Assembly (NCBI GenBank): GCA_963824475.1
Contig: CAWGPR010000007.1
Span: forward strand, 428,702-492,701
Direction of reading: 5' to 3'
From: Roseiarcus sp963824475
GTDB lineage: Bacteria > Pseudomonadota > Alphaproteobacteria > Rhizobiales > Beijerinckiaceae
Length of the DNA: 64,000 bases
The position numbers were made by a program, and so were the translations under genes. Below the pieces are notes generated by a model that had not been told where the DNA came from, ran no database searches, and was given only the letters and a program-made list of their open reading frames with translations. Below are positions 35,595-43,571 of this stretch, one piece after another (positions within the stretch are counted from its first letter, which is position 1; each line of letters opens with the position of its first letter).

Positions 35595-36824
35595 CTAATC
35601 CGGCGCCGCTTCAGGCGTTTGCACGTGCTCGGGACGAATGCCGATCCCGAGCAGCCGGGCGGGAATCCGGCGCAGAAGCGGAAAGACGCCGAACAGCTTG
35701 AAGAACAGTGGCGGCTTCGGCCGTTCATGGCTCGCAAGAACGCGGCTGATGATCCTTCGCTGGATGGTGAGCTGCAGCCACTGGGTGAATTCGACGGGCA
35801 GGGTGCGTCGCTGCTGGATGGCCTGAAGATCCTCGTCCGTCACCTTGTGGGCGCGGAGCGGGGCGGCGAGCCGGTTGGCGGCGGCGACCGCGTCCTGCAC
35901 CGCCATGTTGATGCCTACGCCGCCGATCGGCGACATCGCATGCGCTGCATCACCGATGCAAATGAGCCCGGGCCGCCACCATTTTTGCAGCCGGTCGACC
36001 GTGACGCTGAGCAGCTTGACCTCATCCCAAGTTTTCAATTCGCCGACGCGATCCGACACGAACGGCGACATCTCGACAACCCGCGCGCGGAACGCTTCGA
36101 GGCCCTCCGATTTCACGCGCTCAATTCCGCCCTTCGGAATGATATAGGCGCATTGCCAGTAGTCGCCGCGGTCGAGCATGACCATCAGCCTGCCGGCTTC
36201 GATATGGCCAAACGTGTCCGCGCTGTCGCTGGCCTTGTGCGACAGGCGAAACCACAGCACATCCATCGGCGCGCCGTAGTCCTCGCTCTTGAACCCAGCT
36301 TTCTCGCGCACGGTCGAATGGCGTCCGTCGCACCCGACGACTAGGTCAGCGCGAATCGTGAGCGCGCCGTCCGGCGTCTTGGCGATCAAGCCGACGACGC
36401 GCCCGTTCTCCTCGATCAGGTCGGTCGCGTCGGCCAGCATGCGCAGGTCAAATGTTTTGCAGCGCTTGCCCTGCTCGGCGAGGAAATTGAGGAAGTTCCA
36501 TTGCGGCATCAGGGCCATGAATTTGCAGTGCGTCGGCAGGTGGCGAAAATCCACGAACTGAAGGTGTTCGGCGCCAATCTGCGCGGACAGCGTTTCGACC
36601 TCCTGATGCGGCAGCTTCAGGAACTTATCGAGCAGGCCAAGTTCATACATCAACTCGAGCGTCGAGGGGTGAACCGTGTCGCCGCGGAAATCGCGGAAGA
36701 AGTCCGCGTGCTTCTCCAAGACGACGACGTGGACGCCGGCGCGCGCGAGCAAAAATCCCAGCATCATCCCAGCGGGCCCGCCGCCGGCGATGCAGCACTG
36801 CGTCGTGATCGATGAGTTGGCCAT
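35595..36824 (-). CDS. FAD-dependent monooxygenase (PHBH-type, FAD_binding_3)
   Basis: The protein is 409 residues. The Rossmann motif 'CCIAGGGPAGMMLGFLLARAG' near residues 10-30 (GxGxxG) binds the ADP part of FAD. 'DLVVGCDGRHSTVREKAG' is the DG motif and 'LICIGDAAHAMSPIGGVG' the GD motif binding the ribityl chain. The C-terminal tail is hydrophobic/basic ('PPLFFKLFGVFPLLRRIP'). The class hydroxylates aromatic compounds using NAD(P)H. It ends 22 bp from the convergent glycosyltransferase. Substrate cannot be deduced. Confidence 0.9.
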   Translation of the reverse strand: MANSSITTQCCIAGGGPAGMMLGFLLARAGVHVVVLEKHADFFRDFRGDTVHPSTLELMYELGLLDKFLKLPHQEVETLSAQIGAEHLQFVDFRHLPTHCKFMALMPQWNFLNFLAEQGKRCKTFDLRMLADATDLIEENGRVVGLIAKTPDGALTIRADLVVGCDGRHSTVREKAGFKSEDYGAPMDVLWFRLSHKASDSADTFGHIEAGRLMVMLDRGDYWQCAYIIPKGGIERVKSEGLEAFRARVVEMSPFVSDRVGELKTWDEVKLLSVTVDRLQKWWRPGLICIGDAAHAMSPIGGVGINMAVQDAVAAANRLAAPLRAHKVTDEDLQAIQQRRTLPVEFTQWLQLTIQRRIISRVLASHERPKPPLFFKLFGVFPLLRRIPARLLGIGIRPEHVQTPEAAPD

Positions 36825-37040
36825 GCCCGCTCGGCTCCGCCCGGCATAGTACCCCCGGCGTTTACGATCGCAAAACGCGGAAGTGAGGGTCGGCGTTCCG
36901 TCCAGCGCGAACTGGTTCTTGAGAGACGCTTAGAGGTCTGGGCCGGAGTGGTTTAAGATGACTCTGGACCTTTTTCCGTCACAGCATAGTTTTAGGATCG
37001 AAGCGCGGCGGCGCGGCCCGCTCAGCGGGAGGGTGTTCCC

Positions 37041-37481
37041 ATGCGTGTTTCGATCAAGAAGGTGGTCGCGGCCGCAGCCGCGCTCGGCATCGCGGTCGCC
37101 TCGGCGCCCACGCCAGCCGAGGCTCAGTGGCATGGCGGGGGCGGTTTTCATGGCGGCGGCTTTCGCGGCGGCTGGCATGGCGGCTGGGGCCGGCCCGGAT
37201 GGGGAGGGGGCTGGGGCTGGCGGCGCGCTGGCTGGGGCGGTGGTTGGGGCCCTGGCTGGGGCTGGGGCGGCGGCTGCTGGAATTGCGGCTGGGGCTGGGG
37301 CGGCGGTTGGGGCTGGGGCTGGGATCCGGGTTGGGCGATCGCAGCCACGGCCGTGCCCGTCGGGGTCGCGATCGGTTCGCAGCCGGTCTATGGCGGCGGT
37401 CCTGGTTGCTGGGTCCGGCGGCGGGTTTGGACCGCCGGCGGGCACTATCTTGGCCGGCGCCTCGTCAACATTTGCTACTGA
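37041..37481 (+). CDS. Gly/Trp/His-rich secreted protein, copy 1
   Basis: The protein is 146 residues with a Sec signal peptide ending 'PTPAEAQ' (about residue 29). The mature region is extreme in composition: repeats of 'GGGFHGGGFRGGWHGGWG' type and then 'GWGWGGGWGWGWDPGW', about one third Gly and one quarter Trp. The C-terminus, after 'IAATAVPVGVAIGSQPVYG', carries paired Cys in 'PGCWVRRRVW' and 'LVNICY'. A GGGAGG ribosome binding site precedes the ATG. The end block resembles the paralogue at 37779. Members are annotated only as hypothetical exported proteins. The strong pattern may confer metal or surface binding, which is a guess. Confidence 0.75.
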   Translation: MRVSIKKVVAAAAALGIAVASAPTPAEAQWHGGGGFHGGGFRGGWHGGWGRPGWGGGWGWRRAGWGGGWGPGWGWGGGCWNCGWGWGGGWGWGWDPGWAIAATAVPVGVAIGSQPVYGGGPGCWVRRRVWTAGGHYLGRRLVNICY

Positions 37482-37778
37482 CGTCCGCAACCGGTATCGG
37501 CTTCGATCTGCATACGAGGCAGAGCTTTCAAAGACCGTAAAACGCAAGCGCCCATCATGAATATTTGTTCAGCCTTCATTGCGAACACTTGTTTGTGAAG
37601 GTTTGCACCTGCGGTCTGGAAAACAAATCTCGCTTCGGCGCCTAAACGACGCCCAGGCGTCAAACGGCCGCCGGAATTGGGCGTCAAGTTTAAGAAACAC
37701 GCCCAGGTTAGGTCCTTTGCCCCCGGCGGCGACAGAGTTGATCGGGCGGCTCAGCCGTCGGTTGATATGGAGGCTATG

Positions 37779-38177
37779 ATGACCAGGATTTCAAAGACCA
37801 TCGTCGCCGGGCTGGCGTCGTTGGCGATGGCCGCGGCCGTCGTTCTGCCGACGACTCCCGCTTCGGCGGCCGGCTGGCGCGCCGGCGGTTGGCACGGCGG
37901 CGGTTGGCACGGCGGAGGCTGGCGCGGCGGCTGGGCCGGCGGCCGGGGAGTTTGGCATCCCGGCTACTGGCGCGGCGGCGCCTGGTACGGCGGCTGGTGG
38001 GGCCCGGCGATCGCCGCCGGCGTACTGACCGGCGCAGCGATCGCCAGCTACCCCTATTGGGCCGGCGGCTATGGGTATGGCGGCGGCTATGGGTATGGCG
38101 GCGGCTGCTGGCAGTATCGCCCGACCTATGACGGCTATGGCAATTACCTCGGCCAGCAGGCCGTGAACGTCTGCTAA
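37779..38177 (+). CDS. Gly/Trp/His-rich secreted protein, copy 2
   Basis: The protein is 132 residues from the ATG at 37779, chosen over 37776 for its 5-base spacing to GGAGG. Signal peptide 'IVAGLASLAMAAAVVLPTTPASA' is followed by 'GWRAGGWHGGGWHGGGWRGG'-type repeats, 'VWHPGYWRGGAWYGGWWGP', a hydrophobic patch and 'GYGYGGGYGYGGGCWQYRP'. It ends 'DGYGNYLGQQAVNVC', which aligns with the tail of copy 1 ('GGHYLGRRLVNICY'). It is a tandem paralogue, followed by a terminator; the 298-bp gap between the copies holds no other gene. Confidence 0.75.
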   Translation: MTRISKTIVAGLASLAMAAAVVLPTTPASAAGWRAGGWHGGGWHGGGWRGGWAGGRGVWHPGYWRGGAWYGGWWGPAIAAGVLTGAAIASYPYWAGGYGYGGGYGYGGGCWQYRPTYDGYGNYLGQQAVNVC

Positions 38178-38195
38178 CGATCGCGCGCTCGCGCT

Positions 38196-39401
38196 TTAAA
38201 GGGGGCCTCGCGCAAGCGGGGCCCTTTTTATTTGGCCCGCCGGCCAGAACACGCCGCCGGTCATCGGGTTTGGAGCGCCGGTCGTGGTCGGAAAGGAGAT
38301 CGGCAGCCCGCGCCGCGAGCGTAAGCCGAGATAGGCGAAACATTGCGCCTCGATGCTGTCGCCGTCGAAGCCGATCGCTTCGACCGGCTCGACCTTGACT
38401 TGCAGCCGTTGGCTAAGCCGGCGCATGAGGTTCGGGTTCCGCCGGCCGCCGCCGCCGACCAGCCAGCGCGCGGGCGCCTGCGGGACGTGCTTCAGCGCCG
38501 CCGCAGTCGATTCGACCGTAAACGCGCTGAGCGTCGCCGCGCCGTCCGCGTCGCTCAGGCGTTTGACGCAGGCCGCGGCGGCGCTGAAGTGATTGCGGTC
38601 GAGCGATTTGGGGGCAGGGCGCTCGAAATAGGGATCGCTCATCAAGGTCGCGAGCGCCTCGGTGTCGACGCGCCCGCTTTCCCCTAGCGCTCCGTTTTCG
38701 TCATGGGCCAGCCCGCGCCTTACAATGAGAAAGTCGTCGAGCAGCGCATTGGCCGGGCCGGTGTCGAAGGCGATGATCTCCCCTTCAGGCCCAAGATAGG
38801 TGACGTTGCCGACCCCGCCCCAGTTGAGGATCATCAGCGGCCGCTCGAGGCCCGCGGCCATCGCCGCATGATAGATGGGCGCGAGCGGCGCGCCTTCGCC
38901 CCCGGCGGCGACGTCGGCCGAACGAAAGTCCGAGACCACGTCGATCTTGAGCGTCGCCGCGGCGCGCTCGCCGTCGCAGAGCTGCCGCGTAAGGCCTGCG
39001 CGCGGCCGATGCAGGATGGTCTGGCCGTGCAGGCCGACGAGAGCAACGCGCTCGCGAGCGACCGAATGTCGGTCAAGAAACGCCTCGACCGCCGCGACAT
39101 GGGCGTCGGTCACCAGGCGCTCAAGCTCGAGTTGCGGCGCCTGGGCTTCGCTTAAATTCGCGACCACCGCGCGCAGGCGCTCAGCGACAGCTGGCGGGTA
39201 GGGAAAGGTCGCGGCCGGCCCGGTCTTGAGCTGCGCTTCGCCGTCGCTTTCGATCAGCGCGACGTCGATTCCGTCCATCGACGTGCCGCTGATGACGCCG
39301 ATCGCGGTCGAAACCCCCTCGCCCCCGCGGGGAGAGGGCCGGGGTGAGGGCGCGCGCGTCAAGCGAGCGTCAATAGGCGCTCGATCGCCTCGCTCACTCA
39401 T
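38196..39401 (-). CDS. anmK: Anhydro-N-acetylmuramic acid kinase
   Basis: The protein is 401 residues from the ATG at 39401, which sits 5 bp inside the preceding gene's end. The kinase starts at 'TAIGVISGTSMDGIDVALIE' (about residue 31). It also has 'GLHGQTILHRPRAGLT', 'DFRSADVAAGGEGAPLAPIYH' (catalytic Asp), 'LNWGGVGNVTYL', 'AFDTGPANALLDD' and 'WLVGGGGRRNP'. It converts anhydroMurNAc to MurNAc-6-P in cell-wall recycling. The first ~30 residues include 'RAPSPRPSPRGGEG', the translation of a REP-like repeat, so true translation may start nearer the kinase. It belongs with the adenosyltransferase upstream by overlap. Confidence 0.92.
   Translation of the reverse strand: MSERGDRAPIDARLTRAPSPRPSPRGGEGVSTAIGVISGTSMDGIDVALIESDGEAQLKTGPAATFPYPPAVAERLRAVVANLSEAQAPQLELERLVTDAHVAAVEAFLDRHSVARERVALVGLHGQTILHRPRAGLTRQLCDGERAAATLKIDVVSDFRSADVAAGGEGAPLAPIYHAAMAAGLERPLMILNWGGVGNVTYLGPEGEIIAFDTGPANALLDDFLIVRRGLAHDENGALGESGRVDTEALATLMSDPYFERPAPKSLDRNHFSAAAACVKRLSDADGAATLSAFTVESTAAALKHVPQAPARWLVGGGGRRNPNLMRRLSQRLQVKVEPVEAIGFDGDSIEAQCFAYLGLRSRRGLPISFPTTTGAPNPMTGGVFWPAGQIKRAPLARGPL
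38198..38230 (+). terminator. Rho-independent terminator after the Gly/Trp-rich gene
   Basis: AAAGGGGGCC and GGGCCCTTTTT flank a GC-rich loop and end in a T-run on the plus strand, 21 bp past the stop at 38177. On the other strand it overlaps the end of anmK, so it can serve both converging genes. Confidence 0.7.
39314..39350. repeat. REP-like repeat inside the 5' end of anmK
   Basis: CCCCCTCGCCCCCGCGGGGA then GAGGGCCGGGGTGAGGG: a GC-rich hairpin of the kind found scattered between genes in Hyphomicrobiales. It lies within the annotated 5' coding region of anmK and encodes the Ser-Pro-Arg-rich segment there. Confidence 0.6.
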
Positions 39402-40002
39402 CGCCTTCGCTCTGATTGGCGCCGGGCGCCCACAATACGTCCGACTTGCCGAAGTCGTTGGCCGCGCGCGCGGCGACGAACAGGTAGTCGGAGAGCCGAT
39501 TGACATAGGCGAGCGCGGCCTCGCCGATCTCCTCGCCCTCGATAGACGCGAGCGCGACCATGCTTCGCTCCGCCCGCCGGCAGACCGCGCGCGCCTGATG
39601 CAAGGCGGCCGCGGCCGGCGTCCCGCCCGGCAGCACGAATGAGCGCAGGGGATGCAGTCTCGCATTGAGCACGTCGATTGCGTCCTCGAGCGCCTTGACC
39701 TGCGACGGCGCGACGCGCAGCACCGCCGCCGGCGCTTCGTGCGCCTGCCTTGGAACGCAAAGGTCGGCGCCAAGGTCGAACAGATCGTTCTGGACGCGCG
39801 TCAGCACCGGCTCGATCGCGAGATCGGCCGCATCGCTCGAATCGCGCACCGCGAGGATCGCGAGACCGATCGCGCAATTCGCCTCATCGACGTCGCCCAT
39901 CGCTGCGACGCGCGGGTCGCTCTTCGACCGCCGCGCGCCGTCGCCAAGCCCCGTCTCGCCCTTGTCCCCGGTGCGGGTATAGATGACATTGAGCTTGACC
40001 AT
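39394..40002 (-). CDS. PduO-type cob(I)alamin adenosyltransferase
   Basis: The protein is 202 residues from the ATG at 40002. Signature 'IYTRTGDKGETGLGDGARRSK' at the N-terminus is the ATP-binding motif of PduO/Cob adenosyltransferases; 'GDVDEANCAIGLA', 'VQNDLFDLGADL', 'FVLPGGTPAAAALHQARAVCRRAER' (split across residues ~123-150) and 'YVNRLSDYLFVAAR' are family blocks. It adds the adenosyl group to corrinoids to form coenzyme B12. It is overlapped by anmK at the 3' end. Confidence 0.93.
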   Translation of the reverse strand: MVKLNVIYTRTGDKGETGLGDGARRSKSDPRVAAMGDVDEANCAIGLAILAVRDSSDAADLAIEPVLTRVQNDLFDLGADLCVPRQAHEAPAAVLRVAPSQVKALEDAIDVLNARLHPLRSFVLPGGTPAAAALHQARAVCRRAERSMVALASIEGEEIGEAALAYVNRLSDYLFVAARAANDFGKSDVLWAPGANQSEGDE

Positions 40003-40307
40003 GCTTTTCCCGCCTCGGCTGGCGCGGCGGACCGAGCCGCCGACCGCCGCCAATAGCTTCCGCCTACCGCGGCTGAGCGTGTGCGTCCACTCGGAGGCGC
40101 CCGCTGATGTTGAGGCCGACGCACGAGCTTCGCGATTGACAGGGCCGGCGCACGGGCCTCGCGAGGGGCTCCCGGCGCGGAGCCTTCCGACAGCGGCCGG
40201 ACATTACGACGCCGTCAAACGAGCACTGAGATAAAGGCGCGAGCGAAGCCGATGATGAGAGGTTTCAGAAACGGGAGAGCGCGGGCCCGACTTATGCAGG
40301 CCCTAAG
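40003..40307. other. Intergenic region, no gene recognised
   Basis: GC-rich sequence between the adenosyltransferase and the secreted-protein gene at 40308. I see no RNA, no repeat and no ORF with a credible start. Confidence 0.4.
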
Positions 40308-40575
40308 ATGAAAACTTTTTTCCGCACGGTCGCCGCTCTCATGGCTCTGACAGTATGTGCAGTACGTGCAAAAGCAAAAGTATTTGACTTAGAGTCTAGC
40401 GCACCTCCCTGAACCCATAAACCGACTTCAAAACGCTGACAGCTTTTCCGTCGAATGTAGGAATAACCGCACCGGCGTGATCGATCGCGAAACCGTAGAC
40501 GTCGACGCCGCTACCCTGACGATCGAAATCCCGGGCCGCGAGCCGGTCGTTCATCGTATTACGAGCTTCGAACTA

Positions 40576-41454
40576 GGCCGTGTGGACGAATTTTGGAGAG
40601 ATGGCGCTTTTGGGATTCCCGCGGTGAATCAGGCATGATTCATCAGGACTCCGACCGAATCGGAGGCCGGAGTCAATGTCGACAAAGATGGATGATGACG
40701 ATTGGAAGCACACGCTTGCGGTGTTCCGCGCCTGCCTGCCTCGGCGCGGCCGGAAAGCCGAGGACGACCGCCGCTTCCTCGAGGCGCTTCATTTCTTCAC
40801 CGTCGAGAACGTTCGCTGGCGCGCGCTGCCGGAGCGCTTCGGTCATTGGAACAGCGTGTGGAAGCGCTTCGATCGCTTGAGCAAGGCTGGCGTCTTCGAG
40901 GCCTTCTTCGACACGCTCGCGTCCATGAGCTCCACGGCGCATCTCCTTCAGATGTTCGACTCCACCGTCGTGCGCGCTCATGTATCGGCGGCTGGAGCAA
41001 AGGGGGGCAAGAAGGCCAGGCGCTCGGGCGCTCGCGAGGCGGCTTCACCACGAAAATTCACGCAAAATCGGACGCCTCCGGGGATATCATCGCCTTCGAC
41101 CTGACCGGCGGCGAAGCCTTCGACGGGCGTCACTTCGAAACCCTGCTCGATATCGGGCCCGACATTCAGCCGCGCGCCGTCATCTGCGACAAAGGCTACG
41201 CCAGCAAGGCTAATCGGGACGCCGCGAGAGCGCGCGGCATCGCTCCGGTCATCCCCCACAAGGCGAACGAAAAGAACAAGCCAGCCTTCTTCGCACGCAC
41301 CCTCTACAAAGCCCGCGCACGCATCGAGCAGGGCGTCGGACGGCTCAAGCGCTTCAAGCGCGTCGCGCTCCGCTGCGAAAAGACCGAACGAAACTTCAGA
41401 TCAATCGTCAGCTTCGCCGCCGGCCTCTGCTTGATCAAATTCGTCCACACGGCC
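40576..41454 (+). mobile_element. IS5-family (IS427-like) insertion sequence
   Basis: The element is 879 bp. Terminal inverted repeats GGCCGTGTGGACGAATTT (left) and AAATTCGTCCACACGGCC (right) are perfect. The flanking dinucleotide is TA on both sides (40574-40575 and 41455-41456). The element carries a two-frame transposase, a trait of the IS427 group. Confidence 0.9.
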
Positions 41455-41457
41455 TAG
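40676..41457 (+). CDS. IS5-family transposase expressed by -1 frameshift
   Basis: The first frame (40676 onward) encodes the DUF4096-like N-terminal domain: 'WKHTLAVFRACLPRRG', 'NVRWRALPERFGHWNSVWKR', 'QMFDSTVVRAHVSAAGAKGG'. The second frame, shifted by -1, takes over around the A-rich/G-run slippery stretch AAAGGGGGGC (about 41000-41009). It carries the catalytic core: 'GGFTTKIHAKSDASGD', 'VICDKGYASKANRDAA' and 'YKARARIEQGVGRLKRFKR' (the DDE acids). The TAG stop at 41455-41457 is made of the target TA plus the first base of the next element. Confidence 0.88.
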
Positions 41458-42692
41458 TCGGCCGATTTAGTCAGATTGACGGGTAGAGGTGTTTGAGTTC
41501 GATGCGAGCGTTTGGGGTTGTGAAGTGCCAATTGGCCTTGGCGTGATTGGTATTGCGGTCCTTCTCCCAGGCGGCGACTTCCTCGACGAGGGTTTGTTTG
41601 TCAGGGATGCGGCGGTCGAGACATTGGGACGATAGGACGCCGAGTTCCGACTCCGCCAGATTAAGCCAGCTGCCGTGCTTTGGCGTGTAATGCCATTCGA
41701 ACCGCTCGACCAGCCGCCTGGCTTCGGCGGGCGGAAAGGCTTCGTAGAGTGACGCCTTGCTGTGGATGTTGAGATTGTCCTGGACCAGAACGATGGTCTG
41801 GGCGGCGGAAAAGTGGATATCGGCCACGTCTTTCAAGAGGTGAGCATAATCCACGGCGGTGTGGCGATCTGTGACTTTGATATGGCGCCAACCTTCGAGC
41901 GGCGCGAACAGCATGAACAGGTTGGCGGTTCCATTGCGCTCGTACTCGCAATCGCAACGGGCCGGGCGCCCGGTTTCATCGGGATCGTCGCTCGCGTCTC
42001 GGCGAGGAGTTGCTTTGAGGTCTCGTCCAGGCAAACCAGCGGACGATCGGGATCGCGTGGCCGCGTGTAGACGGCCAGCACGTCTTCCATCGCCGCTACG
42101 AACGCGCCGTTGGCCTTGGGCGGGATGACCCAGCACTGTCGGCGATGGGGCTGGAGAATGTTTTTTTGAGCGCCCGCCCGATCGTTGAGTTGCTGGCGCG
42201 ATCGACAATGCGGAGTTCCACGACCTTGCTCTCCAACAACCGCAAGGTCCAGCGTGCGCGGCCCTTGGGCGGTTTGGAACAAGCCAAGGCAATCAGTTTG
42301 GCTTCCTTCTCGCCGTCGAAAATCCGCGCAACCGCCGGCGTCGCGCGTTGCTTGCGGCTCAACACCGCCTCGAAGCCCTCTTCCACCAGTTGCTTGCGCA
42401 CCCGGTAAACCATGGATGGGCTGGTCTCCAGCGCTTCGATGATCCGGCCGTCGCTCCAGCCTTCCCCGGCTTCCGAGACATCGGCCTTCAACAAGATCCG
42501 CGCCCTCAGCAACCGCTGGGCCGGGCTCTTTCCTTTACGGATGAGGGCTTCAAGTTGCTCCCGCTCATCCGGGCTCAACCGCACCACATACTTCTTTACT
42601 GAAATCTCCTTCGCAGCCATGATCGCCTCCGTCGTCCGCACCGTCGACGAAGCGAATCATCAAAACCTTTCAAATTGATTGAAGCGGGCGAC
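41457..42692 (-). mobile_element. IS630-family insertion sequence
   Basis: The ends are imperfect inverted repeats: GTCGGCCGATTTAGTCAGAT at 41457 and GTCGCCCGCTTCAATCAATT read inward from 42692. Both ends abut TA, the obligatory IS630/Tc1-mariner target. The left TA is shared with the right end of the IS5-family element. About 1.24 kb, one transposase on the minus strand. Confidence 0.88.
41471..42620 (-). CDS. IS630-family transposase, split over three frames
   Basis: Frame 1 (ATG 42620): HTH region 'VVRLSPDEREQLEALIRKG', 'DVSEAGEGWSDGRIIEAL'. At the run of seven A's near 42155-42161 a -1 shift leads to frame 2: 'NILQPHRRQCWVIPPKANG', 'FVAAMEDVLAVYTRPRDPD', 'PLVCLDETSKQLLAE' (first Asp). 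A second shift near 41965 (one missing base in CCGGGCG) leads to frame 3: 'RPARCDCEYERNGTANLF', 'IVLVQDNLNIHSKASLYE' and 'FEWHYTPKHGSWLNLAESEL' (second D and E). The first shift is the programmed kind known in IS630; the second looks like a true lesion or sequence error. Confidence 0.85.
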
Positions 42693-42932
42693 TAGGCACA
42701 CGCGACAGTCAGGACCGATTTGGTGAACCTATCATGGAAATCTTTGTTGAAGTGGTCCGCTGGGGACGTGACACCGAGCTGCTTTGGACTGGATCTCCGT
42801 TCGATCATTGGATATCCGATCATGGGGGCAGTGATTGGTGGACATGCGCCAACTAAAGAGAGCGTAAGCCTGTTTATCCTAACGGTGCGCGACGATGCGG
42901 AGTTGTTTGAGCAATTGAGGCGATTACTGCTA

Positions 42933-43115
42933 TTAAAAATCACTATACTTTTCTACAGCGGACAGCGCATTGTTGTTGAGCCAATTGCTTAACAACGTAC
43001 GCATCTCTGCCGCTCGAAACGCGCCCCGCGTATCCCCACGCGCCATGGCCCGCTCCTGATAGGCTTCCATCCATTTTTCGCTGCGCGCGTGGCGGTTATA
43101 CTTTTTGACATCCAT
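42933..43115 (-). CDS. Hypothetical small basic protein, 60 aa
   Basis: From ATG 43115 the ORF encodes a helical, charged peptide ('MDVKKYNRHARSEKWMEAYQ', then 'RGDTRGAFRAAEMRTLLSN'). The composition is credible for a small soluble protein, but no family is recognised and no strong ribosome binding site is visible. The region 42857-43276 otherwise holds only AT-richer DNA without recognisable genes. Confidence 0.35.
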   Translation of the reverse strand: MDVKKYNRHARSEKWMEAYQERAMARGDTRGAFRAAEMRTLLSNWLNNNALSAVEKYSDF

Positions 43116-43276
43116 GTAGGATTATCCAACTCAAGACCGCATCAGACCCAATATCTGGCATAGCGCTTTTGGTTTTCAAGGGGTGTAGACGTTGCTCCGT
43201 TGACCCCCGCCGCGCTCATTCCGCGTGGCTTGACACGTCGTCCGCGGCCGAGCGCCTGCGTCCACTCCGGCAGGGC

Positions 43277-43476
43277 TCAATTGACCCGGCGGTCGCGCCC
43301 TTTCCAATAAGGCTCGCGCAATTCGCGCCTGAGGATTTTCCCGGTGATGTTGCGCGGGATTAAGTCGACGAAATCGACCGATTTCGGCGCCTTGAAATTC
43401 GCGATCCGCGCCCGCGCCCAGGCGATGACGTCGGTCGCGTCCCTCGGCGCCCCGGGCTTCAAGACGACGATTGCAG
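43277..43476 (-). pseudogene. C-terminal remnant of an AMP-dependent acyl-CoA synthetase
   Basis: About 65 codons without a start, reading 'AIVVLKPGAPRDATDVIAWA' then 'RIANFKAPKSVDFVDLIP' and 'RNITGKILRRELREPYW', the catalytic Lys region of the ANL superfamily C-terminal domain. The adenylation core is absent upstream. A CTTAAGC-type motif at 43487 adjoins the breakpoint, where the match ends. Confidence 0.75.
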
Positions 43477-43571
43477 AAAAAGAAGCTTAAGCGACTGAAA
43501 GGCTTGAATCGGGCGCTAAAGCGCACACTGCTTCCGGCCCCCGGACGCCAAGCGTCTTCGACCGAACGCCT

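Larger units (their letters stand above)
40308..42856 (+). pseudogene. Small secreted protein gene interrupted by two adjacent insertion sequences
   Basis: The 5' end (ATG 40308) encodes a signal peptide 'FFRTVAALMALTVCAVRAKA'. Past one surplus C at ~40410 the next frame reads 'EPINRLQNADSFSVECRNN', 'GVIDRETVDVDAATLTIE' and 'GREPVVHRITSFEL' up to the IS at 40576. Removing 40576-42692 plus one TA continues in frame 'GTRDSQDRFGEPIMEIFVE', 'WGRDTELLWTGSPFDHW' and ends at TAA 42854-42856. The reconstructed product is about 140 residues. I do not recognise the family. It is broken twice: by the insertions and by the apparent frameshift. Confidence 0.6.

Noticed and set aside
37148..37348. Pro/Gln-rich minus-strand ORF opposite the Gly/Trp-rich gene
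   Set aside because: Repeat-driven mirror of the plus-strand Gly/Trp codons; the plus-strand gene has a signal peptide and a ribosome binding site.
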